Source: Tieghemiomyces parasiticus (taxonomy: Eukaryota > Kickxellomycota > Dimargaritomycetes > Dimargaritales > Dimargaritaceae). From it: 64,000 nucleotides of DNA. Position numbers and translations under genes: made by a program. Every line of letters begins with the position of its first letter. The stretch's first letter is position 1. The notes beneath the pieces are model-generated. The model did no database searches, was not told the origin of the DNA, and saw only the letters and a list, made by a program, of their open reading frames with translations. Below, one piece after another: positions 45,043 through 56,778 of this stretch. The stretch is taken from contig JANBPT010000046.1 in the NCBI GenBank assembly GCA_027575765.1, positions 1 to 64,000 of the forward strand. Reading direction: 5' to 3'.

Positions 45043-46067
45043 ACTGAGGGCTCCGAATTCGTAAGGGCTTTCGGGAGGCTTGGTCTTCGGTCGAGGATCG
45101 TTAGCTGAATTTCGAATCGGGTCGGGACGGGACACTTGGATGGCGGAGTTGGACTGGGAGATGTGGCCGTACTAGTTGACTGGGATTCAATTGTCTAGAG
45201 CGAAAATACACATGCAAAAATATATTGTCTACAAAGGTCCCTACTGACAATCTGGCCTATGGTTTCGGGAATCTAGTAACTGGCGTAACAAACGAAAAGG
45301 TTCTGACCTATCGGGTGCTATAAGGAGCACATCTACACGGAGGCATCCTGGAAGGCACCATACATAGGCTAGAGACAAAAAATAACGAAAAATTTTGAGA
45401 GGTAAGTGAGACTGGCCCTCAGAAAACTGCACACTCGAGGTTACACACCCTCACTCGACAGCCGTTACCCCTCCCCCCATCAGAAGTGTAGAGTCAGAGA
45501 CCAGGAAAAACGGTGCCTGTCCCTTCTCCCTCACCGGCATTCCCATTACCCCGGTCAGTCACTGGATCCTGTTCGGTGACCGAGTGCGTCATCGATAAAT
45601 GTCAGGGACGCAGGGGGTGGGCTGCCATCGAAGTGCAGCAGTGGCCACATAAAAGAGGTCAGTCCCGAAGCGAAACAGGTACTCTACCGAAAGCTGTTCA
45701 CAACAACGCTGCTATATACATATCCATACCCATTTTCTATTGTCAAGAGATCAAGTAATCCTATATTGCGCGGAAATAAGCGGGCCTGTCAGTGGACTGG
45801 GCAGACCAGAGAAGGGGGGGAGCTATGTGTGTGAAGTAAGCGTGCGGTAATAGTGGTACAATGTGTCAAAGCCGTGGCATGTCGAGACAAAAGAAGGTAG
45901 AAATGGCAAGAAGCGCGGTTCAGTCGAGGACCGCGGGAAGAAACAAAATAAGGTAAGCTCATGGGGTAGTAGGTCTAGAAACTTCGGAAATTAAAGGGAC
46001 AATAAGGGCCCGACTAGAAGACGGTCAGAGTAATGTGGGCAGATGGGAGGAGGGAAGGGACTCTTGG
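45043..46067. other. Intergenic region between carrier and CLC gene
   Basis: 5' flank of the carrier and 3' flank of the CLC gene, both minus strand. No gene or RNA recognised. Confidence 0.65.
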
Positions 46068-49000
46068 TTACTTAAACTCCTGAAGATAAGCGAGGAAGCG
46101 TTTCTTGTGGATGATGCCCTGGTAGCAGCCCTGCTCGACGACGCAGAGATAACGCAACCCAAGTTTGAAAAACAGTTCAGTGACCAGTTCCACGGAGGCG
46201 CTCAGGCTGATCGACAACGGGGCCTGGTCAACATAGGCCGAGAGGTCAACGCCACGACCAGCTTCCAGGTCGGCCCCGATCAGGATCCCCGCACCCGACG
46301 AGTCGAAAGGATCACTGTTATTTGGGGCGTTCAAGACGGCACTTGCAGACCGGACGGGCGACGACGACACATAACCCAGGGAGGTGGAGTTGTATGTCGG
46401 GTATGCGGAGGAAGACGGCAAGGGACGGTTCGGGGGCTCAAAGTGACAGCAAAGGTCGGGCCCACCGCAGCCACGAACCTTTTCAAGCGCGTGTTCGAGC
46501 TCGCTGCATGACACGAACCCGACAAGGAGGTCGCCGTTAAGCACCGGAAACCCGCCGTCGGCCAACCCGCGATAGACGGCCATGATGCGCAGCTTGTCAC
46601 GGAGGCTGGCCACCGTATTGACTTCGTTAACATCAATGACCTCCAAATCGGTCTGGACGAGCTCGCCCGTGGCCTTCCGATGGAGGTACTCGCGCTGGTT
46701 ATCAATAAACGGGTAGCCAGCGAGCCGAATCATGTACTCGTAGACCCCGTCCGGGGATACAAAATCACTAACCCAGCGGGCGACGATGATGACCAGCATA
46801 ATGGGTAAAATGTAGGTGAGGTTTCCGGTGAGTTCAAAAATGATCACAATGAGCGAGAGAGTCATCTTGGTCACGCCACAGAGGACGGCCGCCCCGCCCA
46901 CCATAGCATAGACCCCCGGTGTGATGCAGTGCGGGTGGCCTTCACACGCCGCGAAGAAGGCGCTGGCCGGGTACGTCACGTAAAAGTACTGCACGACGAT
47001 CCCGACGAAGCGGCCGAAACAGGCACCGATTACCAGTGACGGTACGAAGATACCGTGCGGTACCCGTAGACCGAATGTCACGATAGTCAACAGGGCCTTA
47101 TGCGCACAAGCGTAGGCCAGTAAGCCCAGGACACTGCTGTAACCCGTGCCGTCGCGGATGCACAGCCCGACGTTATCGTTGCCTGCATGACACTCTTCAA
47201 AGAGGGTGGCCACTAGATCCGTGGAGTTCATGCGTGTGTACACGTTAGGATATCCTAGAACCAGGGTGAGTAAGGTAATGCAGAGCACCTCCTTGATACG
47301 GTGGTCCTTGATCCAGCTGGTGCGGCGGTAGCGGGTCCACAGTCGGTTAATCCGGCAAAAGATGCTCCCGTATAAGCCCTGGTATAGGGTGGTATGGTGT
47401 ACATGGGTGTTGACAAGTAGTGGGGTTAGAACGAGGATACGTACGGGTGGGAAACTGGTGAAGCCTGAAGCCGTGGTCGAGTGGTGTCGATCGGGATCCT
47501 GTAGCGAACTTACCCCGAATATACCGAGCAACAAAAAAAAGCCAATCTCAAACCAGTGCCAGGCCCGGTCGTAGGTGACTTGGAACATGACGATCTTGTG
47601 TGTACCGAACGGATCGATGAACTTGAGGGTCATGGCGGCTATCAGGGCGCACATGTACGAGCGCAACATGGTCTTGTTGGGAAAAAAGTAGCTGACCTGT
47701 TCCAAACTGAACAAAACCCCGCCGATGGGGGCACCGAAGGCCATGGCCACTCCAGCGGCCGCGGCGGCCGAGAGAACCTCGCGGCGCTTGCCTGTAAGGG
47801 GCCGGGTGGTGGCGATCAAAATGGGCAATAGTGGGCGAGTTAGATACCGAGAAAGAGAGGTCTGGGGGAGGAGTGCTGGACTGTCCCATATGTAGGTCTG
47901 GCAGCTGCCCTCTGCTGCTTTGGTACATACCGTCGTTCTTTTCGTACTTGTCAAAGATTCTGCAGGTAATGTTACCCACGCAGCAGGCGACGTGGACGAA
48001 AGGTCCTTCCTTTCCCGTTATGATGCCTGAAGCAACCGAGAAGATGAGGCCAACGCACTTCACCCAGAGGGTCTTGATACCCAGAAATCCGCGGATGACG
48101 AACCCACTCAGGATGATCTTAACCTCGGGGATCCCGCTCCCGGCCGCGTAGTAGGCGGTGCGGACCTGGCCCCGGCTGTCACGGTGACGGTTCGGATTCA
48201 TGTACACCAGGAGGGCCGTCGACAGGGCGAAGATGAGGCCGATCACGCAGTAGGCCACGGGGTCCAGCCAGTCAGCGTTAATGAGGTTGAAGTGGCTGGC
48301 CGTTTTGGTCCACGAGCGCCACTCCGGGCAAGAGGCTAGATCTGAAGTGTGCGGCCGAGAGATGCAAACGACGTGAATCCAGGTCTGGACAATTTAGATT
48401 TAAGGCATAGTAGACAGATGCGCCCGAGGGGGGGGGCAGCCCATGTGATTAGATTATAGCTTACCTTTGGCCTCTACGCAGCACGCACTTTGGCCCATGG
48501 TAAAACTGCGTGAACAGTATCCCGTCTTGAGGTCGGATAAGTACTCGGACGCCACATCGATGATGGCCGCCAGACAGCCGCACACGACGCCTGCAGTCGG
48601 GACAGAGGTACGGGAAAAAGAGAGGGTGAGTGAAGTGAGCGACCTGGTCATAGTTGGGGAACGATTCACGGCTCGGTGGCCCAATGCCAGGTAGCTAGCT
48701 TTAATCGGCACTTACCAATAACGCACACGATGATCCAGCCCTGCATCGCGTCCCAGGAGTTGGCAATGGTCCCGCGGAGACCGCGGAGGCCGCGTAAGCC
48801 TCGGAGACGAGCCTGTTCTTTGACGAACTCGTGGATCCAATCTGGTGGTGGAACAGCGCGCGGAAAGTCGGGTAGATATTGTCGGGTCAATATGTGACGC
48901 GTACCACCGTGAAGGCAGATGCCCAGGGCCCTCTTACAAGCGAATCACTCGAGTCGCCCAAACCGTCTTCACCGTAACTGGCACTTACCGATCGACGTGT

Positions 49001-49493
49001 AATCGTCAAACCACACACGCACTCCCGCGGGCGCCTTGGCTGCTGACTCGTCCGCGTTCGACCCGGGTAGGTATCTCGACCGTCCGGTTGCCGCACTCGA
49101 GGACTTGGGCACCCACTTACTACGTCGCCGCAAATTACCACGGCCGGCCTGTTTTATCTCCGCCATGAGACCAGAATGCCAGGTGAGGCCCCTCAGGAGA
49201 GAAGCACGGGTGCGGAAGAAGGTATCGTCGGAGTAGCGGCGGTTCAGGGGCTGAAGGTCGTCCTCCGCCACGGTGGTATAACGGCGAAACGGGGCGGATG
49301 CATTGGGGAGCAATGGAGAGCCCTCCGTGTAGCTTTGTGAGATGTCGGCGTGGCTCTGAATACCGCACCCGCGTTCTAGACGGGGGCGGCTGGATGACGG
49401 TGAGAGCGGCGGGGAGAGGGATTGCGAGTCGGGGAGCGGAGGTGGCACGGCGTCACCGTCAGTGTCGTCGCCCAGTACCTCGTGCACAGGCAT
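46068..49493 (-). CDS. CLC chloride transporter, six exons
   Basis: Voltage-gated chloride channel/transporter family (Gef1/ClC-3-5-like), expected in Golgi or endosomal membranes. Exons: 49493-48989, 48841-48716, 48590-48465, 48335-47931, 47791-47514, 47378-46068. Introns are 125-147 bases and all junction phases agree, giving 916 residues. Selectivity motifs are present: GSGIPEVK, GKEGPFVH (gating Glu at residue 362) and GIFVPSLVIG. The N-terminus is a cytosolic Ser/Pro-rich tail with a YTSIDWIHEF segment as in eukaryotic CLCs. The C-terminus carries two CBS regions (about residues 680-735 and 850-916), separated by a low-complexity loop. At the position of the proton glutamate the sequence is FSLEQVSYFF, with Gln (residue 419) where exchangers have the second Glu. 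Start is at ATG 49493. Confidence 0.92.
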
Positions 49494-51090
49494 GGTAGTG
49501 GTGGTAGAGTCCAAAGAGTCGGTAGCCGGGTCGACTGGGGGCGGGTGGTCCGGAATGGGTGGTAGCCGTGCTGGGACCTAGCGGAGAGAGCGGTGGACAG
49601 GGTAAGTGCGTCGCTCGTTTCACGGGGGTAAAAGCGTTACTGGCGGGCTACAGAGGGGCCAGCTAAAGACCGAGCCGCGAGCGGGGAGTTGACAGGGTAA
49701 GTTACTGAAAAACAAAGTGAACCCGATGTGCGGAGAAATGTACAGTCCTGGGAGAGGGTACTGGTGAATTACCCGCTGCGTCAGAAGGTGACCCGATGCG
49801 ATGACAAGAGGGTGTGTCGTGCCAATGGCAAGGCAGGGTGTAGCCGGCTAGAGCTTAAAAAAATTGAAGTGGGGTGCACGGAAGCCAGTAGGTGTGCGGG
49901 GAGAAGTAGGGGTAAGAGCTGAGGGGCTGATATAGAAAGCCAGCTCATTCATTTCAGGGCTTTATGTAAATCAAATACACCAAAAAAAATGATATTCAGA
50001 ATATAGTACAAATTCCACAGGATGGAAAACGGTGACACTAAAAGGAGGCTCTGGCTGCGTAGCGTTAAGAGGGCCGCACTGCTTGGAACCGTATTGCGGG
50101 AGTCCAGGCCCCCATCTTGAGGTCCGAGGCGGAGTCGCGCTCCCTCCTTCCATCCGCTACCAGCCCGGGGCTGCCCTGCTGGAGTGGCTCATCCAAACAT
50201 AGAGAAAGGACGGTGCCGCACTCGATTCCGCCTGGATTGCTCGACTTGCCTGCCACATCAAAACAAATGGAACAAGCTCGATAGTATCCATGAATGTGAA
50301 CGACAGCTGTCAATCGTCCACGGATTGACCTGTCTCTAGACCCACCGCGTTCAGTGGCCTACTGTTAAAAACTTACCACTGCAGCCTAGCAGACAAGGCA
50401 CCCCTGAGCACACTACACTGCCCTACGCTAGTGAGACAACACTGGACAAACTCAAGGACCAGGGCCATCCCCATGTGGGATAGTGCGGATGACCCAAGGT
50501 TCTGCTGAGTACTACGGACCGCTTGTCTCGCCTGAGTTACAGTGCGAACAGCAGAAAGGTGCACTTTCCTTTATGGCAAAGCTTCGAACATCATCTCCAA
50601 GTGCCCGCCCCGAATTTTAACTCATACGGTAATACAGTAGCTACATAAAAATTGAGTGGCCTCATGACCTGCTAAATTCACGTGGTGATAGTTACGCGAG
50701 TCACCTGCTTATCATACCGCCAGCACGGCTCCGAAGGGGCCGTTAAATTTGGGCCCTTAGTTACGGCACCCAGGAATCCCGTTAACTTTGACCGATCCCT
50801 CCTGCCTTGTCAACTTCCCAATAGAAGGGAACGCATGCGCCCGTAACCTTGATTTAATTTTTCTAAAAAAAGGTTAAACCGAACGTAGCAGGCACCTCCT
50901 CAGCTGGACCATATGGCACTGCTCGTTGTCAGGGTAGACGAAGGGGTCCAAATGCAGTGTTCGTGTGGACCCGCTGGATTTAGGTAAGCTTAGAGGAAAT
51001 CGAGCACCTATTAAGCACAACCAGTCCGTGTAGGAAGGCGCCTGTCCATGATAAGACAAGCCAAACAACAATACGCCAATTAAAAAATAA
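49494..51090. other. Intergenic region upstream of the CLC gene
   Basis: Promoter side of the CLC gene, then AT-richer sequence leading to tRNA-Thr. Short open frames only. Confidence 0.6.
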
Positions 51091-51163
51091 TGCCTTCTAC
51101 CAGAATCGAACTGATGACCTTGTGCTTACTAGGCACACGCTCTGCCAACTGAGCCAAGAAGGC
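51091..51163 (-). tRNA. tRNA-Thr (anticodon AGU)
   Basis: Reverse complement folds as a cloverleaf: acceptor GCCTTCT/AGAAGGC, D-arm GCTC/GAGC, anticodon stem TGTGC/GCACA with loop CTAGTAA (AGU), T-arm CAG-containing with TTCGATT loop, discriminator A at 51091. A six-T run follows on the transcribed strand as terminator. No intron. Confidence 0.93.
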
Positions 51164-51617
51164 GGACATTCGGCGGAGTTGTGATTTATGCTATATTATA
51201 TATTAAAACAATAAGAAAATGAGTCGGCCATAGCTCAACCACTTTTCTGCCTGTACTGCTCATTCACTCATTGGAGTTTTATTCAGATTGGGCGGCGTCA
51301 TTCTTCAACTAGACTTCCGGAGAATAGCGTGATAGCCCGCTTGCCATCTCCCATCGCGTCGGAATCCCGGAGGCACCGTGGTTCTTGCGGCTACACACGG
51401 GTTTCTATCGATTGCGACCTGCTACTTTCCCAATTCTGCTGACTCTCTGGCCTCTTTGTTATCGAATTTATTTATTGGGGCATGATCATTACTCCAGACG
51501 TCCATTTATACATTATCTGTGACTTCCGCTCCCTTTTTACTCAGTTCACCCCCAACCACATTCGTTCGGTTCTCCGGTTGCTTCTTTCTAGTTCGCACAT
51601 TTGGCCAACTGTACGCG
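51164..51617. other. Spacer between tRNA-Thr and RXT3
   Basis: Divergent 5' flanks of tRNA-Thr and RXT3. No gene; no LTR with the ends seen elsewhere in the window was found next to this tRNA. Confidence 0.6.
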
Positions 51618-53993
51618 ATGAGTTACCCCCAACCGGGCGACCAGCGAGGGGACGAGTCCTCGCGCGGGTCCTCCGGCCGCCGGTCGGATTATGCCACACG
51701 TAGTACCCGTCCCGCATCCCCATCAGGTCGTCGAACTGGTACCGGAACGAGGTACCGCGCCGACCATGTTTCACCTCTCACTCATGACCGCGGTGCTGGT
51801 ACGGGCCCCGCTGAGTACGGTCGCAAGCATCGACGCGATGAGACCTCGGTTCACCGTGAATTGCCGTCACCACGGTCGGCGAGCGGTACGCGTCATGACC
51901 CGCACGGTAGTCCACTTTCGCCCTCTGCGACTGGTGGCGGACGACGGGCTGGGGAGGACTCTCCCAGTGACCGCGGGGCCAAGCGCACGCGAACTGACGA
52001 TTCCCCACGCCGGGACCGCGAGGGTAACGCCTACGACCACCGGTCACCTCAGCGGGCTTATCCGACGGGGACGGGCGCTGGCGGGTCTAGCCGCCGTACC
52101 TCTAACGTTTCGACTACGCGCCCCCCGTCGACTGACACCCTGTCGACTGCTGGGCAAGCCGAAGAAGGTGAGGTGGTCGAGGAAGGGGAGCTGACAGAAG
52201 ATAGCGAGGAGGAAGGTCAGGTACCCAGCCACGACCGATCCGTTGTGCCTCCGCGTTCGACCCGGAGTGCCCCGTCAACCACCATCCGGCTAAACTTGAA
52301 CCCTCCGGAGACCTCCCACGCCTTGCCGCAACCGCCACCACCGCCTACCACTCCACCCGCTGCACCTTCCCCACCCACATCTGCCCCCCTGTCCGCCGCT
52401 CTTGAAACTCGAAGCACACCCCCGCCGTCGGGTACTCCGGTCAAAGTCCCGTCTCTCACCCGAGACCCTAGCGAAGAGGGTGAATGGGAGGAAGGCGAGG
52501 AGGGCGAGATTGTACCCGTCGGATCCCAATCGTCACTCGGACCCACCGCCACCGCAGCAGCACAGCCATCTCCCCCGTCGGCCAAACCGCAAACGCTGCC
52601 CACCATCAAAATCAAGTTAAATCTGGGCAACGCAACTGCCAGCTTGTCCCAGCCTCCGTTGGTGTCGAAGGCGCACGAGACCACCCCGGTACCTGAAGAG
52701 GAACCCGAGGAGTTGGAGCCATCCAAAGTGCCGTCCACGACCCAGGTCGATCCCCAGCCTGATATGGCAGTTGACGAACCTGTACCGGCCGTGGCCACCC
52801 CTGAGCCAGTGGAATTACCCCACGCTGTCACCAAACCTTCACGTCCCTCCCTACGACCGACCGACGAACTATCACCCGCCCCAGCTCTACCTAACTCTTC
52901 TAGCCCCGCACCTGGCCTGGCGCAGCTAAATGACGAATCTACGGACGTTTTGTCCATTACCACAAAGCAGGCGAGCCCTGGGACGACCGCCACTGACAAC
53001 CTTATTAAGCAGGAGGAGGAGGAGGAAAACAAGGATAAGGGCGTGTCGGAACAAGGGGAGCCCGTGCCCGGGCCAATTACAGATGTACAGGTCTCCCTTC
53101 CCAATACTCTGACCCAAGAGACCCCGGCCCAGGAAGAGGCGAAGCCCGAACTGGCCGTGGTGGCTTCGCCTTCCGCGCCCGTCGTGGAAGCTACCGACAT
53201 GAACGTGGACCAGCCGGCGTCGACACCCCCTGCAGAGCCCACCCTGCCCGAAACTGAACCCGTCTCCAAGCCCCTTCCCAAATCTCCCGCGACTATCCAT
53301 GCTCGCCCGCCCTTTATGACGAAGCCCGCTCCCCGTCCGCCCGTCCCGCAAATCCCAATGGACCTGGGTGCCCCCTGCCTGGGCTACTTCGACTACGTCC
53401 CGGGCCGCCTCCTACCTTGTTTCACCGGCCGCGAGGGTGGCGTATTCTTCATCCGCATCCCCAGTCGATACCTCTCCTGGACCAATCCGCAGCTGCTGCA
53501 GCGATCGGTCTGGGGGACAGGTATCTACACCGACGACTCGGATGTAGTTGCCATGCTGGTTCATGACGGGGCGATCACCCTCCCTCGGCCTGTCCCATCG
53601 TCGGACATGGCGAAGGGCCATACCACCGGAACTTCTACACCACCAGCGCGCCGCCCAGCTGAGGGTGGGGTCCTAGTGGGCGTCGAGGTCGGCCCGAAAC
53701 TCGTCCAGTATCAAGGTACCGAACGCCATGAGTTCCGCAGCCGCACTTGGGGTGACCACGATGGCGTCAGCTGGCGCATCCGGTGTGTCATCCCTGCCCC
53801 GGATGCGGCCCTAGCCGTCGGTGGTAGCCGTCACCGGCGCAAGCAACGGCTCCGTGAGAACACCCTAGTCCGCTGCCGGACCCTTGGCGATAAGGCCTTA
53901 TCATTTCCTGGTTACCGCTACGACTGGGTGCAGTGTACGGTGGGGGGTGGAGGCCCCCAGAACCACGCATGCTGCCGCAACGGTGCCCAATGA
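51618..53993 (+). CDS. RXT3: Rxt3, Rpd3L histone deacetylase complex subunit
   Basis: Subunit of the large Rpd3/Sin3 histone deacetylase complex. Product 791 residues from ATG 51618 (MSYPQPGDQRG). The frame opens upstream only through GTG. Residues 1-580 are disordered: an Arg/Ser/Asp/Gly-rich first part, acidic patches such as EEGEWEEGEEGEI, then long Pro/Ser/Thr/Ala stretches. The Rxt3 domain is C-terminal (about 582-780). It begins LGYFDYVPGR and carries the family core GVFFIRIPSRYLSW then VWGTGIYTDDSDVVAMLVHDG. Further conserved strands run to a final YRYDWVQC. No introns. The disordered N-terminus is much longer than the domain itself. Confidence 0.9.
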   Translation: MSYPQPGDQRGDESSRGSSGRRSDYATRSTRPASPSGRRTGTGTRYRADHVSPLTHDRGAGTGPAEYGRKHRRDETSVHRELPSPRSASGTRHDPHGSPLSPSATGGGRRAGEDSPSDRGAKRTRTDDSPRRDREGNAYDHRSPQRAYPTGTGAGGSSRRTSNVSTTRPPSTDTLSTAGQAEEGEVVEEGELTEDSEEEGQVPSHDRSVVPPRSTRSAPSTTIRLNLNPPETSHALPQPPPPPTTPPAAPSPPTSAPLSAALETRSTPPPSGTPVKVPSLTRDPSEEGEWEEGEEGEIVPVGSQSSLGPTATAAAQPSPPSAKPQTLPTIKIKLNLGNATASLSQPPLVSKAHETTPVPEEEPEELEPSKVPSTTQVDPQPDMAVDEPVPAVATPEPVELPHAVTKPSRPSLRPTDELSPAPALPNSSSPAPGLAQLNDESTDVLSITTKQASPGTTATDNLIKQEEEEENKDKGVSEQGEPVPGPITDVQVSLPNTLTQETPAQEEAKPELAVVASPSAPVVEATDMNVDQPASTPPAEPTLPETEPVSKPLPKSPATIHARPPFMTKPAPRPPVPQIPMDLGAPCLGYFDYVPGRLLPCFTGREGGVFFIRIPSRYLSWTNPQLLQRSVWGTGIYTDDSDVVAMLVHDGAITLPRPVPSSDMAKGHTTGTSTPPARRPAEGGVLVGVEVGPKLVQYQGTERHEFRSRTWGDHDGVSWRIRCVIPAPDAALAVGGSRHRRKQRLRENTLVRCRTLGDKALSFPGYRYDWVQCTVGGGGPQNHACCRNGAQ

Positions 53994-54575
53994 CCGGCTG
54001 GAATCATCGACCGCCCGGACGCGGTGAGTGCCTATTTCACCTCCCCTCAATGTAGATTGTATTGCACCGATCCCTTGCTTGGACCACATTTTATTTTATC
54101 TTGTTCAGTTTCCATCGCCAATGACCCAAGTGACCTACACTTACCCATGTGCGGTCCACCGCCCGGGTCAGCCGGCCACTATTATTATCTAGTATGTATC
54201 TTAAGCCGAAACCTCACTGTCAAATTGATTAGATTGCGCGTTATAACAGAAATACGTATTGAACGTTTACAATTAGAGCATAAGGGGTCAAAGTAAGGCT
54301 ACTTACTGGATGCATAGTGACCACTAAGTGTCTAACCCTAAACGCCACTTCTACCAGCCAAGTGCAGATACCCACGTAGTCTCCTACCATTGTCCCTACT
54401 CTCCACGTGTAACTATCCTTCTAAACCATTTAGTCGTCCCATGTCCTGAATCTCAGACTTCTACTCCACATCCGTTTCAGCCTCACCCTCCCATGGGTCG
54501 ACACATTTGTTTACCCATCTGAATTCCGAACCACGCCTCACTTAGCCAACTTTTCTTTTACACTGCCCCCACCGC
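53994..54575. other. Intergenic region RXT3 to Mic12-like gene
   Basis: 3' flank of RXT3 and pyrimidine-rich promoter of the next gene. Nothing else seen. Confidence 0.65.
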
Positions 54576-55134
54576 ATGGCTCGGTTACCCACGACATCCC
54601 GCGGCCTTGTCCTCGGGATCAGTACCGGGATCTACTTTGGGTATGCGCTGTACGACAGCGTCGCCGCCGAACTCCGAGCCCGAGATGCCCAGCTGGCCTA
54701 CCGCACCTATGAATCTCGCAAGCAGCTTGAACTTGGGCTACCACGGGAGCTCCGCGACGAGGTAAGTAAGAGAAATTATGGAGGGAGGTGGAGGGCTGAC
54801 GTCTAAGTCGGTGCGCTGCTGAGAGGGGCGGTTCCCCTGGGGATATTTGATAAACCTGACGACGGACCAGCCCTGCCCAACTACAACCCCAGCCGTCGAA
54901 TGCGCCACTATAGCCAACGTTAAATTTCCTTTCGCCGCCTCATATAACCAACTTCCTCTTATGTAGAATTTACTAAGTAACACCCAGGCGACAAAGGCCG
55001 CACTACTGCACCCCACATCAAATGTGATAAATGACCATGTCCGGTGGTATCTTAATCGGGGAAAGGCCTACTGGAACGGCAGTATTGTTCAATCCGTGAG
55101 GCGATTTCATGCCTGGAGACGACGGGCATGGTAG
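54576..55134 (+). CDS. Small mitochondrial-type membrane protein, Mic12/Aim5-like, two exons
   Basis: Exon 1 is 54576-54761 (62 codons, ending at GAG|GTAAGT). Exon 2 is 54967-55134 (TATGTAG|AAT to TAG). Both junctions are phase 0, giving 117 residues. The N-terminus has a single hydrophobic segment with glycine spacing (GLVLGISTGIYFGYALY), followed by a charged helical middle. Exon 2 ends with an amphipathic, tryptophan-rich segment, WYLNRGKAYWNGSIVQSVRR. Size, one N-terminal span and a C-terminal WN...V...W helix resemble MICOS subunit Mic12 (Aim5), which shapes cristae junctions in the mitochondrial inner membrane. The gene structure is well supported by frame and splice signals. The family name is a tentative match of layout. 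Confidence 0.6.
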
Positions 55135-55878
55135 ACCTTCTGGTATCCCGATCTTGTTACTGAGGCAATAAAGCGCTAGAATAAAGGCAGTAACTTCACT
55201 TATCCATTTTGCCCAGCTGTGGTCGATATAATAGTCAACCGTCTTATACAATTTACTACAGGAACAGTGTTGAGTTGCCTATGGCTCAGTCGTGACAATG
55301 ATGGCACCAAACCAGGCTAAGCTGAACATTGTGACAAATTGGCTTAGCGCACTGCACTAGGATTGGCCCCAGCATGGGGTCATCCCAATCCGACGCCCCA
55401 GAGGCATACGCCCCCTCCGAACGATGACCACGACCCACCTTCCACATCAGTTCAAAGGGAGATAAGTATGACTGATAAGCCAGACAAGCGGCCTCAAATG
55501 GTGACTCAGGAGGCTGACATCTCCCCCCCTGAGCCAGGGCCTGATCCGCCATCCCAGGCCTGAAACCATTGTAAAGGTTGATCCCAGTCCTGGAGATACG
55601 TTCACTGGACTATAGTTTGTTCCCAAATCTCCCCCAAAGCAACTCAACTTGAAAATTCAAGGGATCTTGGAATGAACCGCAAAAAATAAATCATTTATAA
55701 ACTATAAACCAATTAGCTAAATGTAGAATAACTTCTTTATTCCGACAATCCTTTATTTTCACTTCCTTTAGGCACACAGCCGCAATCTAAACTATGCTTC
55801 GCGAAAGGCAAGGTTTGGCATTATGCCAGATCGACCAGCGTTGAAAAGTAGACTGCTTAAGAAAAAAATATTCAATCA
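55135..55878. other. Intergenic region upstream of tRNA-Asp terminator
   Basis: No gene recognised. A short Pro/Asp-rich open frame at 55363-55563 has no supporting features. Confidence 0.55.
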
Positions 55879-55950
55879 CTCTCCGGCGGGGAATTGAACC
55901 CCGGTCTCCTGCGTGACAGGCAGGGATACTTACCACTATACTACCGAAGA
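55879..55950 (-). tRNA. tRNA-Asp (anticodon GUC)
   Basis: Reverse complement gives acceptor TCTTCGG/CCGGAGA, D-arm GTAT/GTAT, anticodon loop CTGTCAC (GUC), T-arm CGGGG-TTCAATT-CCCCG, and discriminator G as usual for eukaryotic tRNA-Asp. A seven-T run follows on the transcribed strand. The 5' end (55950) is only 12 bases from the first base of a solo LTR at 55963. Confidence 0.94.
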
Positions 55951-55962
55951 CGCTCGCAAAAT

Positions 55963-56355
55963 TGTGGTGCCGACGCCCGTGGTGCCTCTTGAAGGCATCT
56001 GACGGGCACGTCAACAGGAAAGACACAAAAATAATAGCCAAACCCATTGTGGAGAAGGCTAAGATTAAGTTTTAAGGTTACGCACCTCATGCAGGGGGAT
56101 GTAGATCCTTTTTCCCCGCCCCAGTATAAAAGCGAGCCCGCGCAGATAGGCGAGGGCTCGGCAGCTAATTTTTCTCTATCTTTTACTTTGAATTCGTTTT
56201 ATTAAATCGTTATTTTCCCTATTGTCAACAAATGCAATCCCATACTATTTACTTCTAACCGTTATCGTAAACAACACTATTTCTCCGGACGTTAGGCCCA
56301 GACCGTCGTCGCGTACGGCCTAACCGAAAACCCTCGCCCAGAGCCTAGCACCACA
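55963..56355 (+). mobile_element. Solo LTR, family B copy 1 (393 bp)
   Basis: Starts TGTGGTGC and ends GCACCACA, a perfect eight-base inverted terminal repeat of LTR type. Flanked on both sides by AAAT. It contains a TATAAA box (56125-56130), directly followed by a hairpin CGAGCCC...GGGCTCG (56133-56160). Similar along its length to 56360-56775. Sits divergently, 12 bases from the tRNA-Asp 5' end. No internal region remains. Confidence 0.85.
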
Positions 56356-56359
56356 AAAT

Positions 56360-56775
56360 TGTGGTGCCGACATATACTTTGTCTTATGAAGGAATCTGAC
56401 GGGCCCGTCAACCTTGTAGAAGCGTAAACACTAGCCAATCCCCTTGAGGGAAAAGCTAGGATCAAGGTTTTAAGGTAACACACCTTATGCAAGGGAATGC
56501 AGATCTTTCCCCGCTCACGAGTACAAAACCGAGCCCGCGCAGCTAGGCAAGGGCTCGCCAGCTATATTTCTATTTTGTGATTTATCTGGTAAACTTTATT
56601 TTTCCTTTATTTTTCAGTATCAATAACCACCCTGTAACCATCCCATACTATTTACACTTCGACTTTAAAGTAAACAATCCCGCCTGTTGCCATTTTCCCC
56701 CTGATTTGCCGTTTGGCCCAGACCATTGTTGCGTACGGCCTAACCAAAGACCTCCGCCTAGAGCCGAGCACCACT
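56360..56775 (+). mobile_element. Solo LTR, family B copy 2 (416 bp)
   Basis: Starts TGTGGTGC four bases (AAAT) after copy 1 and ends GCACCACT, one change from the inverted end. The promoter-side hairpin CGAGCCC...GGGCTCG is kept (56530-56557), although the TATA box is degraded to TACAAAA. The 3' part shares GCGTACGGCCTAACC with copy 1. Confidence 0.82.
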
Positions 56776-56778
56776 AAA

